Positions 5,261 to 7,793 of a stretch of DNA of 7,793 bases are shown here, in pieces. Each line of letters starts with the position of its first letter. Within the stretch, counting starts at the first letter, position 1. The notes below the pieces were generated by a model that did no database searches, was not told the origin of the DNA, and was given only the letters and a program-made list of their open reading frames with translations. A program made the position numbers and the translations under genes. Source of the stretch: an uncultured Clostridium sp. (GTDB taxonomy: Bacteria > Bacillota_A > Clostridia > Lachnospirales > Lachnospiraceae); NCBI GenBank assembly GCA_945836785.1, contig CAMAMD010000064.1:1-7793 (forward strand), written 5' to 3'.

Positions 5261-6094
5261 ATGAAGAGAATATTGAGTATTCAGGATATATCGTGTCTGG
5301 GAAAGTGTTCTCTGACAGTGGCACTTCCCATCATATCGGCCATGGGCGTGGAAACCTGTATTATACCGACGGCTGTGTTATCGACACACACGATGTTTTC
5401 CGGCTTTACTTTTAAGGATCTGACAGATCAGATTGAACCGATTATTGCACATTGGAAGGCTTCACAAATTGATTTTGATGCGATATACACGGGATATTTG
5501 GGTTCGTTGGAACAGATAGATCTGGTTATGGGCATTTTTGAAGCGTTTGGCAGAAATGATAATCAAATTATTGTGGATCCGGTTATAGGAGATAACGGTA
5601 AGATTTATCCGGCTTTGAATATGGATTTTGCGCAGGGAATGAAAAAACTGTGCGGCAAGGCCGATATCATATTGCCGAATCTGACGGAGGCAGCCCTTAT
5701 GACTGGCAGAGAATATCGGGATATATACGATGAAAGCTATGTCAAAGATATGCTGAAAGCACTGGCTGAGTTGGGCTCCCGGGTATGTGTATTGACGGGT
5801 ATAAGTTTAACCGAGGATAAAATGGGTATTATGGGATATGACAGGGAAAAGGATGTTTTCTTTAACTATTATAACAAGCGTTATCCTATGGTGTGCCATG
5901 GAACGGGAGATATTTACGCAAGTGTCTGTGTAGGTGCTCTGATGAATGGTAAATCTGTGGAGGATAGCTTTGCGATTGCAGTTGATTATACAGCTGAAAC
6001 AATCAGGCTTACCGCCGAGGATCCGCAACACAGAACATATGGCGTTAATTTTGAGGCAGCGATACCATATCTGCTGCAAAGATTGGAGCAGTAG
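5261..6094 (+). CDS. pdxY: Pyridoxamine/pyridoxal kinase, PdxY/PdxK-like (ribokinase superfamily)
   Basis: This 277-residue cytosolic kinase would phosphorylate pyridoxal, pyridoxamine or pyridoxine with ATP, the salvage route to PLP. SIQDISCLGKCSLTVALPII (6-25) aligns with the substrate-binding N-terminus (SIQSH in E. coli PdxK/PdxY). DPVIGDNG (106-113) and NLTEA (140-144) are conserved metal/ATP-site motifs. CHGTGD (212-217) carries the anion-hole glycines and catalytic base D217. Length is normal. The N-terminal SIQD motif is typical of the Firmicute proteins usually labelled pyridoxamine kinase. A hydroxymethylpyrimidine kinase (ThiD-like) activity cannot be excluded. AAAGGA at 5247-5252 is 8 nt before the ATG. 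The gene sits 2 kb from pdxST but in a different transcription unit, so salvage and synthesis are probably controlled separately. Confidence 0.88.
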   Translation: MKRILSIQDISCLGKCSLTVALPIISAMGVETCIIPTAVLSTHTMFSGFTFKDLTDQIEPIIAHWKASQIDFDAIYTGYLGSLEQIDLVMGIFEAFGRNDNQIIVDPVIGDNGKIYPALNMDFAQGMKKLCGKADIILPNLTEAALMTGREYRDIYDESYVKDMLKALAELGSRVCVLTGISLTEDKMGIMGYDREKDVFFNYYNKRYPMVCHGTGDIYASVCVGALMNGKSVEDSFAIAVDYTAETIRLTAEDPQHRTYGVNFEAAIPYLLQRLEQ

Positions 6095-6142
6095 CTTCGG
6101 TTTAAGAATAAGATAGAATATGAAATCAGGATGGTGCAGAGG

Positions 6143-7051
6143 ATGAGAATTGCGGTACTTGGCCCGGAAGGGACTTTCTGTGACAAGGCGTATGCTGAAT
6201 ATAATAAACGATATATGGAACATCAGGGTGAGAGCAGGGATAACCGCGGACGAGATTATGGATTAGAAGCAGTTTACTGTGCTACCATTGATGATGTATT
6301 TGCCAAGGTATGTGAGCAGACGGATGAGAGCTGTGAATTTGGAATTGTTCCTATTGAAAACACACTGGATGGATATGTCATGCGGACACTGGATCTTTTG
6401 TTGGAAAAGGATGTGCATATTATTGATGAGACACAAGTTCCGGTACAGTTTTCTCTGGTTGCAAATGCTGATAAGCTTGAAGATATTCATACATTGTATG
6501 TTCAGTTTAAAGCAAACGGACAGTGCAGACAATTCATAAATTCCATGAAGAATGTAAAAATAGTAACAACCGAAAGTAATATGGAGTCGTATTATAATAT
6601 CGGTGAAACACGTGGAGCGGCTGCCATTGTTCCACAGCATATTACCGAAAATGAGACACGGTTTGTGGTAGAGAATGTCACTGATGCAGGCAGCAATTAT
6701 ACGAGATTTGTAATTTTTGGTAAAGAGTGCATCAATGATGATATATTTGGCAGCAAACAGCCTGAACAACTGGTGTACAGTCTGGAAAAAAAGGAGAAAG
6801 TTCGTATGCCGGTGTATATTATGCCTGCGGTTGATCGACCAGGAATATTGTATGCGATCTTAAGAAGCTTTTATGAGAATCAGATAAACCTGATTTCTAT
6901 CATGTCACGTCCGACGAAGCAGGAGATGGGAACATATAATTTTTATATTGAGATAGATGGTTTACGAAAGAGGATGGATGTTATTTTGGATACCTTGAAT
7001 CAAATTCGGGTGTATAATGATATAAAGATTTTAGGAATCTATGATGAATAA
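6143..7051 (+). CDS. pheA: Prephenate dehydratase with ACT domain (divergent PheA)
   Basis: This is a roughly 302-residue cytosolic enzyme predicted to convert prephenate to phenylpyruvate in phenylalanine synthesis. Numbering below starts at the upstream ATG at 6131. It shows GPEGTF (11-16), VPIENTLDGYV (73-83, consensus VPIENSxEG), QC (131-132) and NYTRF (189-193, the TRF catalytic motif). The ACT regulatory domain spans about 227-303, with DRPGIL (235-240) and MSRP (258-261). There is no chorismate mutase domain, so it is monofunctional. Deviations: the HPQ-like motif before QC is replaced by VQFKANG, and the ACT ESRP phenylalanine-binding motif reads MSRP, so feedback inhibition or even substrate may differ. 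Start choice is uncertain. ATG 6143 gives the family-typical MRIAVLGPEGTF, while ATG 6131 adds MVQR. Neither has an ideal ribosome binding site. The stop is contiguous with an ATG of the next gene. Confidence 0.85.
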   Translation: MRIAVLGPEGTFCDKAYAEYNKRYMEHQGESRDNRGRDYGLEAVYCATIDDVFAKVCEQTDESCEFGIVPIENTLDGYVMRTLDLLLEKDVHIIDETQVPVQFSLVANADKLEDIHTLYVQFKANGQCRQFINSMKNVKIVTTESNMESYYNIGETRGAAAIVPQHITENETRFVVENVTDAGSNYTRFVIFGKECINDDIFGSKQPEQLVYSLEKKEKVRMPVYIMPAVDRPGILYAILRSFYENQINLISIMSRPTKQEMGTYNFYIEIDGLRKRMDVILDTLNQIRVYNDIKILGIYDE

Positions 7052-7075
7052 ATGATAAGAAAGAAGGAAGAATGT

Positions 7076-7666
7076 ATGGACAACTTATTTACAAAATTCA
7101 AAACCGAGATGGTTTTCCGTTCCATCGTCATGATTATTGCCGGTGTGGTATTGGTGATTTTTCCATCCGCAACACAGAACACAATTGCATATGTGATATC
7201 TATTGTCCTGGTAATTTGCGGATTGCTTCGTATTCTCAGATATTGTGGTGTAATTGGGCACTCAAAAAGAACTTCGGAATACGGATTAAATGAGTATGCT
7301 TCCCCGATGGATCTGGTTACGGGAATTCTTATGATTATCTTTGCAGCACTGGTGGCGAAGGTGCTTATTTCCTTTATTCCGGTGGTTTTGGGCATTGTCG
7401 TTTTGATAAGCGGTCTTGTCAAATTGGAACAGGCAATTGAATTGTGCCGTTCCCACAGGGGAAATTGGATTGGCATAATGATTATGGCAGCTATTACAAT
7501 TGTCGTAGGTTTGTTGGCTGTATTTAATCCGTTTGAAACGGGTAATATTCTTCTTAGGGTGATTGGAATTGGTCTGGCGTTTGGCGGAATAACGGATCTG
7601 ATTTCGACAGGATATATGTCAAATAAATTTAAGGATTTACAGGATGATGATCTGAGCAGATACTAG
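7076..7666 (+). CDS. DUF308 family membrane protein (HdeD-like)
   Basis: This is a polytopic membrane protein of about 196 residues with six hydrophobic segments in three pairs, at about 21-40, 44-64, 87-101, 104-123, 137-158 and 166-187 (counting from the ATG at 7052). Repeats of the form ITxVxGLLxVFNPF / GxxLxFGGITDL are the hallmark of DUF308, the family of HdeD. The biochemical role is unknown; HdeD is linked to acid stress in enterics, and no such role is shown here. The C-terminus is short and acidic (KDLQDDDLSRY). An ATG at 7052 directly after the upstream stop would add eight residues. AAGGA at 7064-7068 is 7 nt before the ATG at 7076, which is preferred. It is probably translationally coupled to the preceding dehydratase gene. 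Confidence 0.85.
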   Translation: MDNLFTKFKTEMVFRSIVMIIAGVVLVIFPSATQNTIAYVISIVLVICGLLRILRYCGVIGHSKRTSEYGLNEYASPMDLVTGILMIIFAALVAKVLISFIPVVLGIVVLISGLVKLEQAIELCRSHRGNWIGIMIMAAITIVVGLLAVFNPFETGNILLRVIGIGLAFGGITDLISTGYMSNKFKDLQDDDLSRY

Positions 7667-7681
7667 GAGGCACATGACAGG

Positions 7682-7793
7682 ATGAATAAGGATTTGACAG
7701 TGGGCAAACCGGAACAAGTTTTGTGGAAGTTCTGTCTGCCTTTGCTTGGAAGTGTTGTGTTTCAACAGTTGTATAATATAGCGGACAGCCTGG
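7682..7793 (+). CDS. MATE family efflux transporter, 5' end (truncated by window)
   Basis: The first 37 codons are present, reading MNKDLTVGKPEQVLWKFCLP then LLGSVVFQQLYNIADSL. The pattern short polar tail, KF-x-LP-hydrophobic, FQQLYN-x-AD is the first transmembrane helix of MATE multidrug/organic-cation:Na+/H+ antiporters. AGGAGG at 7665-7670 overlaps the stop of the DUF308 gene and lies 11 nt before the ATG. A nearer ATG at 7674 opens only a three-codon frame whose TGA overlaps the 7682 ATG. Substrate is unknown. It is the last gene seen in the run and continues beyond the window. Confidence 0.88.
   Translation, partial: MNKDLTVGKPEQVLWKFCLPLLGSVVFQQLYNIADSL

Noticed and set aside
6263..6769. 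168-codon minus-strand frame inside the prephenate dehydratase gene
   Set aside because: It is Cys/Ile/Tyr-rich antisense sequence with no domain pattern; the forward gene has clear motifs.

Overview
The window looks like chromosomal DNA of an obligately anaerobic, low-to-moderate GC Firmicute, most likely a clostridial gut-type organism such as a Lachnospiraceae member. This is inferred from AT-rich intergenic DNA, strong AGGAGG-type ribosome binding sites, a rubrerythrin gene, a DUF6512-like membrane protein, and vitamin B6 synthesis by the DXP-independent PdxS/PdxT route. No species can be named from the sequence alone.

Layout. (1) 1-86: apparent 3' end of an upstream gene, then an AT-rich spacer with an almost perfect 14-bp palindrome. 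(2) 320-859: rubrerythrin, closed by a strong intrinsic terminator (897-943). (3) 945-1457, minus strand: a multi-pass DUF6512-type membrane protein. (4) 1461-1780: divergent regulatory region. It carries three TATATG motifs at exact 10-bp steps near the minus-strand gene, and three CTGAmCATAT direct repeats at 21/22-bp steps just upstream of the pdxS promoter. (5) 1781-3323: pdxS and pdxT, one nucleotide apart, the two subunits of PLP synthase. (6) 3329-3511: a long, nearly complete inverted repeat of about 183 bp with a nested hairpin, either a mobile-element-like palindrome or an unusually long terminator, followed by two overlapping sigma-A-type promoters. (7) 3592-7793: a run of same-strand genes without visible terminators: IDI-like Nudix hydrolase, small zinc-ribbon protein, GNAT acetyltransferase, pyridoxamine-kinase-like protein, divergent prephenate dehydratase with an ACT domain, DUF308 membrane protein, and the start of a MATE-family transporter.

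How they fit together. The window has both halves of B6 metabolism: de novo PLP formation (pdxST) and a kinase that would recover pyridoxine/pyridoxamine/pyridoxal by phosphorylation. They lie in separate transcription units. The repeats before pdxS look like an operator for a vitamin-B6-responsive regulator (MocR/PdxR type), but no such regulator is encoded here. The remaining genes are mostly metabolic housekeeping or accessory. I see no phage, CRISPR, toxin-antitoxin, rRNA or tRNA genes, and no clear evidence for a wholly new defence or biosynthetic system. The two most unusual signals are the palindrome at 3329-3511 and the pdxS direct-repeat array.
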